This document shows, in pieces, positions 1 through 8,465 of a DNA stretch of 64,000 nt (within the stretch, counting starts at the first letter, position 1; the number at the start of each line of letters is the position of its first letter). The stretch is from an uncultured Caulobacter sp. (GTDB taxonomy: Bacteria > Pseudomonadota > Alphaproteobacteria > Caulobacterales > Caulobacteraceae). The stretch lies in the NCBI GenBank assembly GCA_913776195.1, contig CAJYMH010000011.1:1-64000 (forward strand). Direction: 5' to 3'. The translations under genes and the position numbers were made by a program. The notes below the pieces were generated by a model. That model saw only the letters and a list, made by a program, of their open reading frames with translations, had not been told where the DNA came from and made no database searches.

Positions 1-2
1 AG

Positions 3-3000
3 GGCCTGACGGCTGCCCAGATCGGCGCTCTGAGCAAGAACGCGACCGACTTCGGCGAATTCACCACCACCCAGGTGGCCAGCTTCTCGGCCGCGCAACT
101 GGGCGCGCTGTCGAACACGGCGCTGTCGGCGCTGAACGAGACCCAGATGAAGGGGCTCGATGAAACGCAGGTCCGCGGCCTGACGACGGCTCAACTGAGC
201 AAGCTCTCGACCACCGACCTTGGCGAGTTCGGCGCCACCCAGATCTCTGCTTTGAGCAACGCTCAAATCAAGTCGCTGTCCGGCACGGCGCTTAAGGCCT
301 TCGACACGACCCAGATGGCCGCGCTAAGCGTCGATCAGGTGAAGCTCCTGTCGACCGCGCAGCTCGGCCAGCTTGACGCTACGGCGGCCGAGAAACTGAC
401 CACCACCCAGATCGCCGCCCTGGCCAATACGCAGGTCGCCGCTCTGACGGGTACGGCCCTTTCCGCCCTGAGCAGCACGCAGATGCGCTCGCTGGATGCG
501 GGGCAACTGAACAAGCTGACGGCGGCGCAGATCAGCAAGCTGAGCTCCACCGACATAGGCGAACTGACCGCCACCCAGTTCGGCGCTCTTGCCGGCACGC
601 AGATCACAGCCCTGTCGACCGGCGCGATGAGCGGCCTGAGCCAGACCCAGATCCAGGGTCTCAGCGCCGACACCATCGGCAAGCTGAGCGCTCAGCAGTT
701 CCAGGCGCTGAGCAGCACCCAGGTCGGCTATCTCGACAGCGCCCAGATCGCGGGCGTCAAGACGACCCAGCTGTCGGCTCTGAGCTCCACCGAATTCGGT
801 GACTTCACGACCACCCAGGTGGCCGAGTTCTCTGCGGCGCAATTGGGCGCGCTGTCGGTCACCGCGCTTTCCAGCCTGACCGAGACCCAGGTCCGAGGGC
901 TTGATGACACGCAGATCCGCGGTCTGACCACGGCCCAGCTGAGCAAGATGTCGGCCACCGACCTTGGTGAGTTCGGCGTGACCCAGATGGCCGCCCTGAC
1001 GGACACTCAGCTGAAGAGCCTGACGGGCACGGCGCTGAAGGCGTTCGACACCACCCAGGTGCGCGCCCTGACGACCGAGCAGATGAAGTCTCTGACGGCT
1101 GTCCAACTCGGGCAGTTCGATGCGACGGCGGTTGAAAAGCTTACGTCCACCCAGATCGGCGCGCTTGCGGGCGCTCAGGTCGCAGGCCTGACCGGCACGG
1201 CGGTGTCGGCGCTCGACAAGACCCAGTTCGCGGCCCTGTCGACGACGGCGGTCAAGAGCCTCTCCACCAAGCAGCTCCAGCTGCTTTCGGCGACGGACAT
1301 CGGCGAGTTCACCGCTGATCAATTCGGCGCGCTGTCGGCGACCCAGCTGGGTAGCCTGGCGGGTCTGTCGGAAGTCAGCACGACCAGCCTGGACAGCCTG
1401 TCCTCGACCCAGATCGGCGCCCTCAGCGCCAGCGGCCTGACCTCGCTGAACGAGACGCAGATCCGCTCGCTGGACAACGCTCAGATCTCGGGTCTGACCG
1501 GCGCTCAGCTCGGCGCGCTCAAGACCACCGACATGGCCGAGTTCAGCACGACGCAGATCAGCGCCTTGACCTCGACCCAGGTCGGCCAGCTCGGCGCTAC
1601 GAACTTCGCGGCCCTGAGCGAAACTCAGGTTCAGGCGCTTGGTACGGCGCAACTTGCCGGCGTCACGACCGCCCAGCTGAAGAACCTGTCCGCTACCGAC
1701 TTCGGCGAGTTCACCACCACCCAGGTGGGGGCGATGACGGGCGCGCAGCTCGGCGCGCTCTCCACGGGTAATTTCATCAGCCTGACCCAGACGCAGGTTC
1801 GCGGCCTGAACGAGACGCAGATCGCGGGTCTGACGACCCAGCAGATCAACGCCCTGTCGAGCACCGAGTTCGCGGAGTTCGGCACGACGCAGATCGCCGC
1901 CCTGAATGCTAGCCAGCTGAAGAGCCTGAGCAGCAACGCCTTCGGCGGCCTCGACACCACGCAGGTCGGCGCTCTGACGACGGACCAGCTGAAGAATATC
2001 TCGTCCAACCAGCTGAAGGGCCTGAACGGGACTGACCTGCAGAAGTTCAGCGTGGCCCAGCTGGGCTCGCTGGCTAACACCCAGGTCACCGGCCTGACGG
2101 GCACGGCGCTTTCCGGTCTGGATGCGACCAAGTTCGCTGCACTGTCGACGACCGCGATCAAGGCTCTGACGAACAGCCAGCTGGAAGTTCTGTCGGCCAC
2201 TGACGTCGGCGAGTTCTCGGCCACGCAGCTGGGCGTGCTCTCGGCAAGCCAACTTGGCGCCCTGTCCTCGTTCACCCAGGTGAGCACGACGCAGCTGGAC
2301 GGCCTGTCCGCCACGCAGATCGGCGGTCTCAGCGCCACCAACTTCTCGGCGCTGAACGAGACGCAGGTCCGCTCGCTGGACGCTGCTCAACTCAGCGGCC
2401 TGACGACCGCTCAGATGAGCAAGCTGTCGGGTGACGACCTGGCCGAGTTCACGAGCACCCAGATCGATGGTCTGGCGGGCACGCAGTTGGCCGCCCTGAC
2501 CGGCACCAACCTGTCGGCCCTCAGCTCGACCCAGATCCAGGGCTTCGACGCCGACCAGATGAAGGCGCTGACCGCCGCGCAGTTCTCGCAACTGAGCGCC
2601 ACGGATGTGGGCGAGTTCACCACCACCCAGATCGCCAACCTGGCGACGACCCAGCTCGCGGCGCTCTCCGCCACCGCGGTCTCGGCTCTGACGGGGGCTC
2701 AAACCAGCGCCCTGACGACCGACCAGGTGAAGGCGCTGACCGCTACGCAGCTGAATGGTCTGTCGGCTGGCGACGTGGCGGAGTTCTCCTCCACCCAGAT
2801 CGGCGCCATGTCGACGGCTCAAATTTCTCGTCTGACGGGCGATCAGCTGACCTCTCTGACCGGCACCCATCTCGATGGCCTGACCTCTACCCAGGTCGGC
2901 AGCCTGAACGGGACGGCCCTGTCAGCTCTGAGCGACACACAGGTCCGCAGCCTCGACGCCACGCAGATCAGCGGCTTGACCACGAACCAGTTGAAGGGAC

Positions 3001-3750
3001 TGTCGGCTACTGATTTCGCCGACTTCTCGACGACGCAGATCAAGCAGCTCTCGGCCGAACAGCTTGGGGCGCTCAGCACCACCAACCTGAACAGCATCGA
3101 CTCGGCCACCTTCGGCAGCCTGTCGACCACGCAAATCCAGGGGCTGAGCGGCACGCAACTGGTTGAGCTGACCTCGACCGACATGGGCGAGTTCACGACC
3201 ACCCAGATCGCGGCTCTGACCACCACCCAGCTCAAGAACATCTCCGGCGCCAACCTGTCGGCGATGACGAGCACGCAGTTCCAGTCGCTCACAACCGATC
3301 AGATCAAGGCGCTGAGCCTGGTCCAGATCGGCTCGCTGAACGCGACGGACGCCGGCGACCTGACGACCGCGCAGATCGGGGCCCTGGCCTCGACCCAGGT
3401 CGGACGTTTGAACGGGGGTCTGCTCTCAGCCCTGAACAGCACCCAAGTCGGGGCTTTGGCGGACACTCAGATCGCCGGCCTGACCAAGGAGCAGACCAAG
3501 GAGCTGAGCGTCACGGACATCCGCGAGTTCCAGCCGGCCCAGTTCGCGGCGATCAGCGCCGACGCCTTCGCCGGCCTGACCTCGACAGCGATCGGCGCGA
3601 TGACCACCACGGACATCGACGCGATCTCGGCGACACAGATCGGGGCCCTGACGGCGACCCAGATCGGCGCCCTGAGCACCACGAACATCGCGTCCATGAG
3701 CGCGGCTCAAGTGGCGGGGATCAAGGATACCCAGGTGCAGTACTTCGATG
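3..3750 (+). repeat. 24-nt (octapeptide) tandem repeat array with longer super-repeats
   Basis: The coding sequence is a tandem array of about 155 degenerate 24-nt units. A higher order is visible: the block beginning at 75 (VASFSAAQLGALS) recurs at 819 (VAEFSAAQLGALS), exactly 744 nt or 31 octads later, and a related block starts at 1725, 906 nt further, which is not a whole number of octads. The octad register breaks near 1360 and 2270, where the short irregular motifs LSEVSTT and FTQVSTT occur. Synonymous positions differ widely between units, so the array is old or diversifying, not a recent amplification. Confidence 0.9.
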
Positions 3751-3785
3751 GCGATCAGTTGGGCGCTCTCTTCGGGCCTCACTAA
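3..3785 (+). CDS. Giant Ser/Thr-rich octapeptide-repeat protein, 5'-truncated by the window edge
   Basis: The frame is open from base 3 with the repeat pattern already running, so the true N-terminus, and any signal peptide, lies outside the window; the first in-frame GTG at 75 is internal. At least 1,260 residues are present and nearly all fit an 8-residue unit of approximate form L-S-x-T-Q-I-x-A: Leu/Phe at position 1, Ser/Thr/Asp at 2, Thr at 4, Gln (or Asp/Glu/Ala) at 5, an aliphatic residue at 6. Cysteine is absent. The C-terminus ends in a short non-repeat stretch, DGDQLGALFGPH, with no barrel, sorting motif or membrane segment. A terminator follows directly, and two glycosyltransferase-like genes lie downstream. 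A surface or structural role is inferred; no function is recognised. The regular spacing of Ser and Thr makes it an obvious candidate O-glycosylation substrate. The reading frame itself is certain. Confidence 0.9.
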   Translation, partial: GLTAAQIGALSKNATDFGEFTTTQVASFSAAQLGALSNTALSALNETQMKGLDETQVRGLTTAQLSKLSTTDLGEFGATQISALSNAQIKSLSGTALKAFDTTQMAALSVDQVKLLSTAQLGQLDATAAEKLTTTQIAALANTQVAALTGTALSALSSTQMRSLDAGQLNKLTAAQISKLSSTDIGELTATQFGALAGTQITALSTGAMSGLSQTQIQGLSADTIGKLSAQQFQALSSTQVGYLDSAQIAGVKTTQLSALSSTEFGDFTTTQVAEFSAAQLGALSVTALSSLTETQVRGLDDTQIRGLTTAQLSKMSATDLGEFGVTQMAALTDTQLKSLTGTALKAFDTTQVRALTTEQMKSLTAVQLGQFDATAVEKLTSTQIGALAGAQVAGLTGTAVSALDKTQFAALSTTAVKSLSTKQLQLLSATDIGEFTADQFGALSATQLGSLAGLSEVSTTSLDSLSSTQIGALSASGLTSLNETQIRSLDNAQISGLTGAQLGALKTTDMAEFSTTQISALTSTQVGQLGATNFAALSETQVQALGTAQLAGVTTAQLKNLSATDFGEFTTTQVGAMTGAQLGALSTGNFISLTQTQVRGLNETQIAGLTTQQINALSSTEFAEFGTTQIAALNASQLKSLSSNAFGGLDTTQVGALTTDQLKNISSNQLKGLNGTDLQKFSVAQLGSLANTQVTGLTGTALSGLDATKFAALSTTAIKALTNSQLEVLSATDVGEFSATQLGVLSASQLGALSSFTQVSTTQLDGLSATQIGGLSATNFSALNETQVRSLDAAQLSGLTTAQMSKLSGDDLAEFTSTQIDGLAGTQLAALTGTNLSALSSTQIQGFDADQMKALTAAQFSQLSATDVGEFTTTQIANLATTQLAALSATAVSALTGAQTSALTTDQVKALTATQLNGLSAGDVAEFSSTQIGAMSTAQISRLTGDQLTSLTGTHLDGLTSTQVGSLNGTALSALSDTQVRSLDATQISGLTTNQLKGLSATDFADFSTTQIKQLSAEQLGALSTTNLNSIDSATFGSLSTTQIQGLSGTQLVELTSTDMGEFTTTQIAALTTTQLKNISGANLSAMTSTQFQSLTTDQIKALSLVQIGSLNATDAGDLTTAQIGALASTQVGRLNGGLLSALNSTQVGALADTQIAGLTKEQTKELSVTDIREFQPAQFAAISADAFAGLTSTAIGAMTTTDIDAISATQIGALTATQIGALSTTNIASMSAAQVAGIKDTQVQYFDGDQLGALFGPH

Positions 3786-3807
3786 GCGCTTCGGAAACCG
3801 ACGATGG

Positions 3808-3848
3808 ACGGGCCGGTTATGGCGTCATGACCGGCCCGTTTTTCTTTT
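3808..3848 (+). terminator. Rho-independent terminator after the repeat protein
   Basis: A perfect 10-bp stem (ACGGGCCGGT at 3808-3817 pairing with ACCGGCCCGT at 3830-3839) with a 12-nt loop is followed by a T-rich tract (TTTTTCTTTT). It lies 22 nt after the TAA stop. It should separate the repeat gene transcript from the glycosyltransferase pair, so those genes probably have their own promoter in 3849-3973. Confidence 0.9.
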
Positions 3849-3973
3849 GTGGTTCAGAGGCCTAGCGGGTTCCAAGATCAGCTTGATCGAATCGGGCAAG
3901 CGATCTGGAGTCACGTCCGACTTCGGGGCCGAACGCGTCGAAGCGTCCCTGCGACCTAGCGTGTTGAAAGCTG

Positions 3974-6004
3974 ATGTCCGAAGCTCTGTTCGTATCTGCG
4001 GTGCAGCGGATCGCTGCCGGTGGGTATTCTCTCGCTGAACTTCTTGAAGGCACGAACCGGCTTGCCGCGTCCGGCCATACGGCCATGGCCGAGCAGCTCT
4101 ATCGGATCTGGATCGCCTTCAATCCGAAGGACCCGCACGTCTTCGTCGCCTACTTCAACAACTCTGGCCTTCAGCAGCAGCTTGGGGACATCGAGGGGGC
4201 CGAAGCTTCCCTGCGCGCCTCCGTCGAAGTGAATGCGGACTTCCTTCCGGGCTACATCAATCTGGGCAGCGTTCTCGAGAAGCGCGGCCTGCTCAATGAG
4301 GCGGTCGAACAGTGGCGGGCCGCGGTCGATCGTCAGATCCCCCTAACCGGCATGGTGCTGGGCTACAAGACCACGGCCCTGAAGCAACTGGGCCGTATTC
4401 TCGGCGAGCACGAACTTGGTCAGGACGCCGAGGCGGCGCTGTATCAGTGCTTGGACCTGAACCCTCAACAGTACGACGTGCTCGAGCAGTACACCGCCCG
4501 CCGGCTGGGTGGCTGCAAGTGGCCAATCATCGTGCCTTCGGAGACGGTCACCCGCGACCAACTCGTACGCGGCATTCACCCGTTGTCCCTGGGCGCGTAC
4601 AGCGATGATCCGTTGCTGCAACTCGGCTCGGCCGCCGCCTACGCCGAGCGATCGACGCCGGAAACGTTCGACATCGACACCTTTGACCGCAGCAAGGCCG
4701 TATTCGATCTGGCGGGCCGCCGTATCCGCGTCGGCTATGTTTCGTCGGATCTGCGCGATCATGCGGTCGGATATCTGATGTCCGAGATGTTCGAGCTCCA
4801 TGACCGAGAGAAGGTCGAGGTGTTCGCCTACTATTGCGGGCCGGCGACCGGCGCAGTCAGCGCGCGCATCCAGGGCGCGGTCGAGCACTGGGTCGATATT
4901 CGGGGGATGACCGACGACGAGGCCGCCTTGCGCGTGGCCGCCGACGGGATCGACGTTCTGATCGACGTCAACGGACACACGCGTGATAGCCGCACAGGGG
5001 TCTTCGCCCGTCGCCCCGCCCCGATCCAGGTGAACTGGCTGGGTTTTCCCGGCACGATGGCCACGCCCTATCACCACTACATCATCGCCGACGAGTGGAT
5101 CATCCCGCCCGAGATGGAGATGTACTACTCAGAGAAGGTCCTGCGGCTGCCCTGTTATCAGGCCAATGACCGCAAGCGCGTCGTCGCGCCCGAAAAGCCC
5201 ACGCGGGCTGACGCCGGGCTGCCGGACGACGCCTTCGTGTTCTGCTGCTTCAATGGTTCCCAGAAGATCACCCGCTTCAACTTCGCGCGTTGGATGGAGA
5301 TTCTGCAACGCGTGCCCGGCTCCGTGCTCTGGCTGCTCGACCACCACGAGACGACCAACGCGCGGCTGCGGGAGCATGCCGCCGCGGCCGGCATCGCCCC
5401 GGAACGCATCGTCTTCGCGCAGAAGCTCTATAATCCTTTCCACTTGGCCCGTTATCCGCTCGCGGACCTGTTCCTCGACACCACGCCCTATGGCGCCCAT
5501 ACCACGGCGTCGGACGCGCTCTGGATGGGCGTCCCCGTGCTAACCCTGGCCGGTCGCTGTTTCGCGGCGCGGGTCTGCGGCAGTCTGGTTCGCGCCGCGG
5601 GGCTGGAGGATCTGATCTGCTACACGCCGGCTGAGTACGTCGAGCGCGCCGTAGCGCTGGCGGGCGATCGAGCCCAGGTCGAGGCGCTACGGGCTCGCTT
5701 GGAGGCGAACCGGGCGACCTCCACTCTGTTTGATATGGATGGTCTGGTCGCGGGTCTAGAGGACCTCTACGCCCATATGTGCGCGGAGCATCAGGAAGGC
5801 CGCACGCCGCAGCCCGACCTCATCAATCTCGAACGCTATCTTGAGATCGGCGTGAGCTTCGATCACGAGGCGCAAGAAATGCTCGCCGAGCCCAACTACA
5901 ACGAACTTTATCGGAGCAAGTTGGCCGAACGACATCGCCGTCGGCGCATGCCTGCGGACAGCCGCCTGTGGACCGCGAAAGACATGGAAGCCGCTGGCCT
6001 ATGA
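3974..6004 (+). CDS. TPR-SPINDLY O-linked GlcNAc-transferase-like protein (GT41)
   Basis: 676 residues. The N-terminal ~170 residues are TPR-like helical repeats; residues ~245-600 form the two-lobed GT41 catalytic region. Residues matching catalytic or UDP-binding positions of eukaryotic OGT are visible: His263 in SSDLRDHAVGY (human H498), Lys431 in GSQKITRFNF (human K842), and the His-Thr-Thr plus Asp set at 509-514 (AHTTASD; human H920-T922, D925). The PAPIQVNWLGFPGT block is diagnostic. The family transfers a sugar from a nucleotide donor to Ser/Thr of cytoplasmic proteins; FlmG of Caulobacter flagellin glycosylation has the same TPR-SPINDLY layout. It lies just downstream of the Ser/Thr-octad protein, so that protein is its likely substrate (inference). 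Its stop overlaps the next start (ATGA), which implies coupled translation. Confidence 0.9.
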   Translation: MSEALFVSAVQRIAAGGYSLAELLEGTNRLAASGHTAMAEQLYRIWIAFNPKDPHVFVAYFNNSGLQQQLGDIEGAEASLRASVEVNADFLPGYINLGSVLEKRGLLNEAVEQWRAAVDRQIPLTGMVLGYKTTALKQLGRILGEHELGQDAEAALYQCLDLNPQQYDVLEQYTARRLGGCKWPIIVPSETVTRDQLVRGIHPLSLGAYSDDPLLQLGSAAAYAERSTPETFDIDTFDRSKAVFDLAGRRIRVGYVSSDLRDHAVGYLMSEMFELHDREKVEVFAYYCGPATGAVSARIQGAVEHWVDIRGMTDDEAALRVAADGIDVLIDVNGHTRDSRTGVFARRPAPIQVNWLGFPGTMATPYHHYIIADEWIIPPEMEMYYSEKVLRLPCYQANDRKRVVAPEKPTRADAGLPDDAFVFCCFNGSQKITRFNFARWMEILQRVPGSVLWLLDHHETTNARLREHAAAAGIAPERIVFAQKLYNPFHLARYPLADLFLDTTPYGAHTTASDALWMGVPVLTLAGRCFAARVCGSLVRAAGLEDLICYTPAEYVERAVALAGDRAQVEALRARLEANRATSTLFDMDGLVAGLEDLYAHMCAEHQEGRTPQPDLINLERYLEIGVSFDHEAQEMLAEPNYNELYRSKLAERHRRRRMPADSRLWTAKDMEAAGL

Positions 6005-7617
6005 GCGCCGGCGGAGCCGCCGCCGTCCTCGACCTCGCGCGGCGTCTCCAGGAGGAGCGCCGGTGGAGCGACGCCGCGACCGTTCTTGAACATGTCCTGA
6101 GCGTCGAGCCCGACCGTGAGGACGTCCTCCGCGCCCTGATGCAGAACCACAGCGCCGCCGGGCGGACGCTGGAGGCCTTGAAGGTTCTGGGCGACCTGCG
6201 CGCGCGGCATCCGGAGGGCGTCTATCTGGCGCGTGACATGGTCGAGCAAACGCAGCCGGCGATCGAGCGCTACAACCTCCATATGCGCTCCAAGGACGTG
6301 GCGCAGGCGGCGCCTTACGCCTCGGCCCTGGCGGACTTGTCGCCGCATAACCCGATCGTCGTGCGCACGGCCATGACCTGCAGCCAGACGCTCGGCGACA
6401 TGGAGCGGGCCGGACGCTACGCCGAGGCTCTGCTGGCGCTGGACCCCGATGACATCTCGGCGCACGAGGTGATGGCCGAAGTCTGCAGGGGCAGGGGGGA
6501 TCAGGACGGTGACCTTGCTCACCGATCTCGGGTCGCCCTTGTGGATCGGCCGACGCTGCACCCACTGGTGCGGCTCAAGGACATCCACGACGTCGCCAGC
6601 GGCCTGCTGTGCCGCCCGTTGAAACCAGACGCCTTGGCGGAGCTTGAGAAGCTGCTCGCCGCCCAGGGGCGGCACAATGTCACCGAGCCGGAGGAGACCG
6701 GCTGGCCGGGCTGGGAACGTCACTACCGTCTGATGCTGGAATCCATCGACATTCCCGCTGTTCTTGGCCCGACGCCTGACGCGGCGCCCGAGCCGGAGAC
6801 GACCTTCGCGGACGCCGCCGGAAAGGCGATGAGCTGGGACGATGTGGCCGCCCGCGCTGACGCCCTGGGCGCCAAGGTGGTGTTCCTGGTCGCCGCCGAC
6901 GAGGCCTATGTGGAGTTGTACGGCCGCTGGTATGTGCGCTCCGTTCTGAAGCATTGCGACGTGCCGTGCATGGTGGTCGTGCATGTAATCGGCGGCGGTG
7001 CGCGGCTGGCGCGATCGGCGCAGGTGGTGGATGTGGCGGACGACCGCCTGGTGTTCGCCGGCGACGATTTCGACGAGGCGGCGGTCACGACCAAGGTCCA
7101 CGACGCGCCGCCGAAGAGCATGGCCGCCAAGCCCATCGGACACTTCCAGTCGATCCGCTTCCTGCAGGCTGGCGGCCTGCTTCGACGCCTGCGTCGGCCG
7201 CTGTTCATCTCCGACATCGACCTGCTGCTTCAGCGCGGGGTCTCGGACCTGCTGGACGGCAATCGTGACGCGGACCTGGTCTTCAACGAGAACGAGAACA
7301 GCTCAAACGCCGGCGCCCGTCTTACCGCCAATCTGGTGCTGGCTTTCCCCACACCGACCACCGAGGCGTTCTTCCGTTTCGTCTCGGTCTATCTGAACCG
7401 CCTGCTGACCCGGGACCACCTGACCCGCTGGATCGATCAAGTCGCGCTGATGCTGGGGCGGCACCACCTGAACGCTCGCCACCCCCAGGCCCAACTGCGC
7501 TATTTCGACGTCAGCCTGGACATCAACAACGTCATGTATCGGACCTGGCAGGAGAACCCGTTCCGGTTCCTGTCGCTGTATCACGGCTTCGATATGTCGA
7601 GCCTTCAGCTCGACTGA
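6001..7617 (+). CDS. TPR protein with GT-A-like glycosyltransferase C-terminal domain
   Basis: 538 residues from the ATG that overlaps the stop of the GT41 gene; a longer in-frame TTG at 5968 is less likely. Residues ~5-180 are TPR-like helices. The C-terminal ~250 residues begin with a hydrophobic strand (KVVFLVAADEAYVELY) and contain a DxD-type motif, Asp405-Ile-Asp407 in RPLFISDIDLLL, and later Asp479-Gln480 in TRWIDQVALML. A DxD plus a late Asp-Gln is typical of GT-A nucleotide-sugar transferases such as GT8 and GT77-like enzymes. I do not recognise a specific family. Coupling to the GT41 gene suggests that it extends or co-adds the glycan made by its neighbour. Its own TPRs could bind the same repeat substrate. 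Glycosyltransferase assignment is moderate; substrate and sugar are unknown. Confidence 0.75.
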   Translation: MSAGGAAAVLDLARRLQEERRWSDAATVLEHVLSVEPDREDVLRALMQNHSAAGRTLEALKVLGDLRARHPEGVYLARDMVEQTQPAIERYNLHMRSKDVAQAAPYASALADLSPHNPIVVRTAMTCSQTLGDMERAGRYAEALLALDPDDISAHEVMAEVCRGRGDQDGDLAHRSRVALVDRPTLHPLVRLKDIHDVASGLLCRPLKPDALAELEKLLAAQGRHNVTEPEETGWPGWERHYRLMLESIDIPAVLGPTPDAAPEPETTFADAAGKAMSWDDVAARADALGAKVVFLVAADEAYVELYGRWYVRSVLKHCDVPCMVVVHVIGGGARLARSAQVVDVADDRLVFAGDDFDEAAVTTKVHDAPPKSMAAKPIGHFQSIRFLQAGGLLRRLRRPLFISDIDLLLQRGVSDLLDGNRDADLVFNENENSSNAGARLTANLVLAFPTPTTEAFFRFVSVYLNRLLTRDHLTRWIDQVALMLGRHHLNARHPQAQLRYFDVSLDINNVMYRTWQENPFRFLSLYHGFDMSSLQLD

Positions 7618-7645
7618 GCCCCGGATTGCCATGACGTCAGGTCAC

Positions 7646-7673
7646 CCCTCACTATGCCGAAAACGCGTGAGGG
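7646..7673. promoter_or_regulatory. Perfect 7-bp inverted repeat at the SDR translation start
   Basis: CCCTCAC at 7646-7652 and GTGAGGG at 7667-7673 form a perfect inverted repeat with a 14-nt spacer, ending 6 nt before the SDR start codon at 7680. The right arm contains the likely ribosome binding site (GAGGGAAG). It could be a protein operator or a weak structure masking the ribosome binding site; the sequence alone cannot decide. Confidence 0.35.
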
Positions 7674-7679
7674 AAGCCC

Positions 7680-8465
7680 ATGAATGACGCCTTCAAGCCC
7701 GGCCTGCTGGCCGGCAAGACCGCTTTCGTCGCCGGCGGGACCAGCGGCATCAACCTGGCCGTGGCCGAGCGGTTCGCCGAGCAGGGCGCGAAGGTCGCCG
7801 TGATAAGCCGCAGCCAAGATAAGGTCGACGCCGCCGTCGCCGATCTCAACGCCAAGGGGCATGAGGCCGTGGGCTTCTCCGCCGACGTGCGCGATTACGC
7901 GGCGGTCGAGGCGGCGCTGAAGGGCACGCACGAGGCGTTCGGCGAGATTGACATCGTCCTGTCCGGCGCGGCGGGCAACTTCGTCGCCCCGGCGCTGGGC
8001 ATGTCGGCCAACGGCTTCAAGACTGTGGTGGACATCGATCTGATCGGCACCTTCAACGTCCTGAGGGCGTCGTTCGAGTTTCTGCGCAAGCCGGGCGCGT
8101 CGCTGATCAGCATCACCGCGCCCCAGGCCGTGAAGCCTAGCGTCATGCAGGCCCATGTCTGCGCGGCGAAGGCGGGCATCAACATGCTGACCAAGGTGCT
8201 GGCCATGGAGTGGGGCGCCATGGGCGTGCGGGTGAACGCTATCTCGCCCGGCCCGATCGCCGACACCGAAGGCATGGCGCGGCTGGCCCCGACCGCGGAA
8301 GCCGAGAAGCGCATCAAGGACAACATCGCTCTGCGCCGCTATGGCGAAAAGCGCGAGATCGCCGACGTGGCCCTGTTCCTCAGCACCGACAACGCCGCCT
8401 ACATCACCGGCACGATCATCGACTGCGACGGCGGCTCGGTCCTTGGCGGGACCGGTTTCGGCTAA
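7680..8465 (+). CDS. SDR-family oxidoreductase, 2,4-dienoyl-CoA reductase-like
   Basis: 261 residues with a Rossmann fold: cofactor loop GGTSGINLAVAE at ~20-30, SGAAGNF in place of the usual NNAG, and the C-terminal PGPIADTEGMARL block. The classical Tyr-x3-Lys is not intact: the segment reads QAHVCAAK, with Lys164 present and Val160 where Tyr would be. The same arrangement (QxHxxxAK, AAGNF, GPIxxTEG) is typical of the peroxisomal-type 2,4-dienoyl-CoA reductases, which remove double bonds during beta-oxidation of unsaturated acyl-CoAs with NADPH. This fits the acyl-CoA dehydrogenase and ligase genes nearby. Its stop codon overlaps that of the convergent LuxR-type gene by 4 bp. Family is certain; exact substrate is inferred. 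Confidence 0.85.
   Translation: MNDAFKPGLLAGKTAFVAGGTSGINLAVAERFAEQGAKVAVISRSQDKVDAAVADLNAKGHEAVGFSADVRDYAAVEAALKGTHEAFGEIDIVLSGAAGNFVAPALGMSANGFKTVVDIDLIGTFNVLRASFEFLRKPGASLISITAPQAVKPSVMQAHVCAAKAGINMLTKVLAMEWGAMGVRVNAISPGPIADTEGMARLAPTAEAEKRIKDNIALRRYGEKREIADVALFLSTDNAAYITGTIIDCDGGSVLGGTGFG

Noticed and set aside
324..2870. 848-codon open frame on the minus strand inside the repeat gene
   Set aside because: It is a shadow of the low-complexity octad gene (Arg/Gly/Leu/Gln-rich translation with the same 8-residue period, no ribosome binding site).
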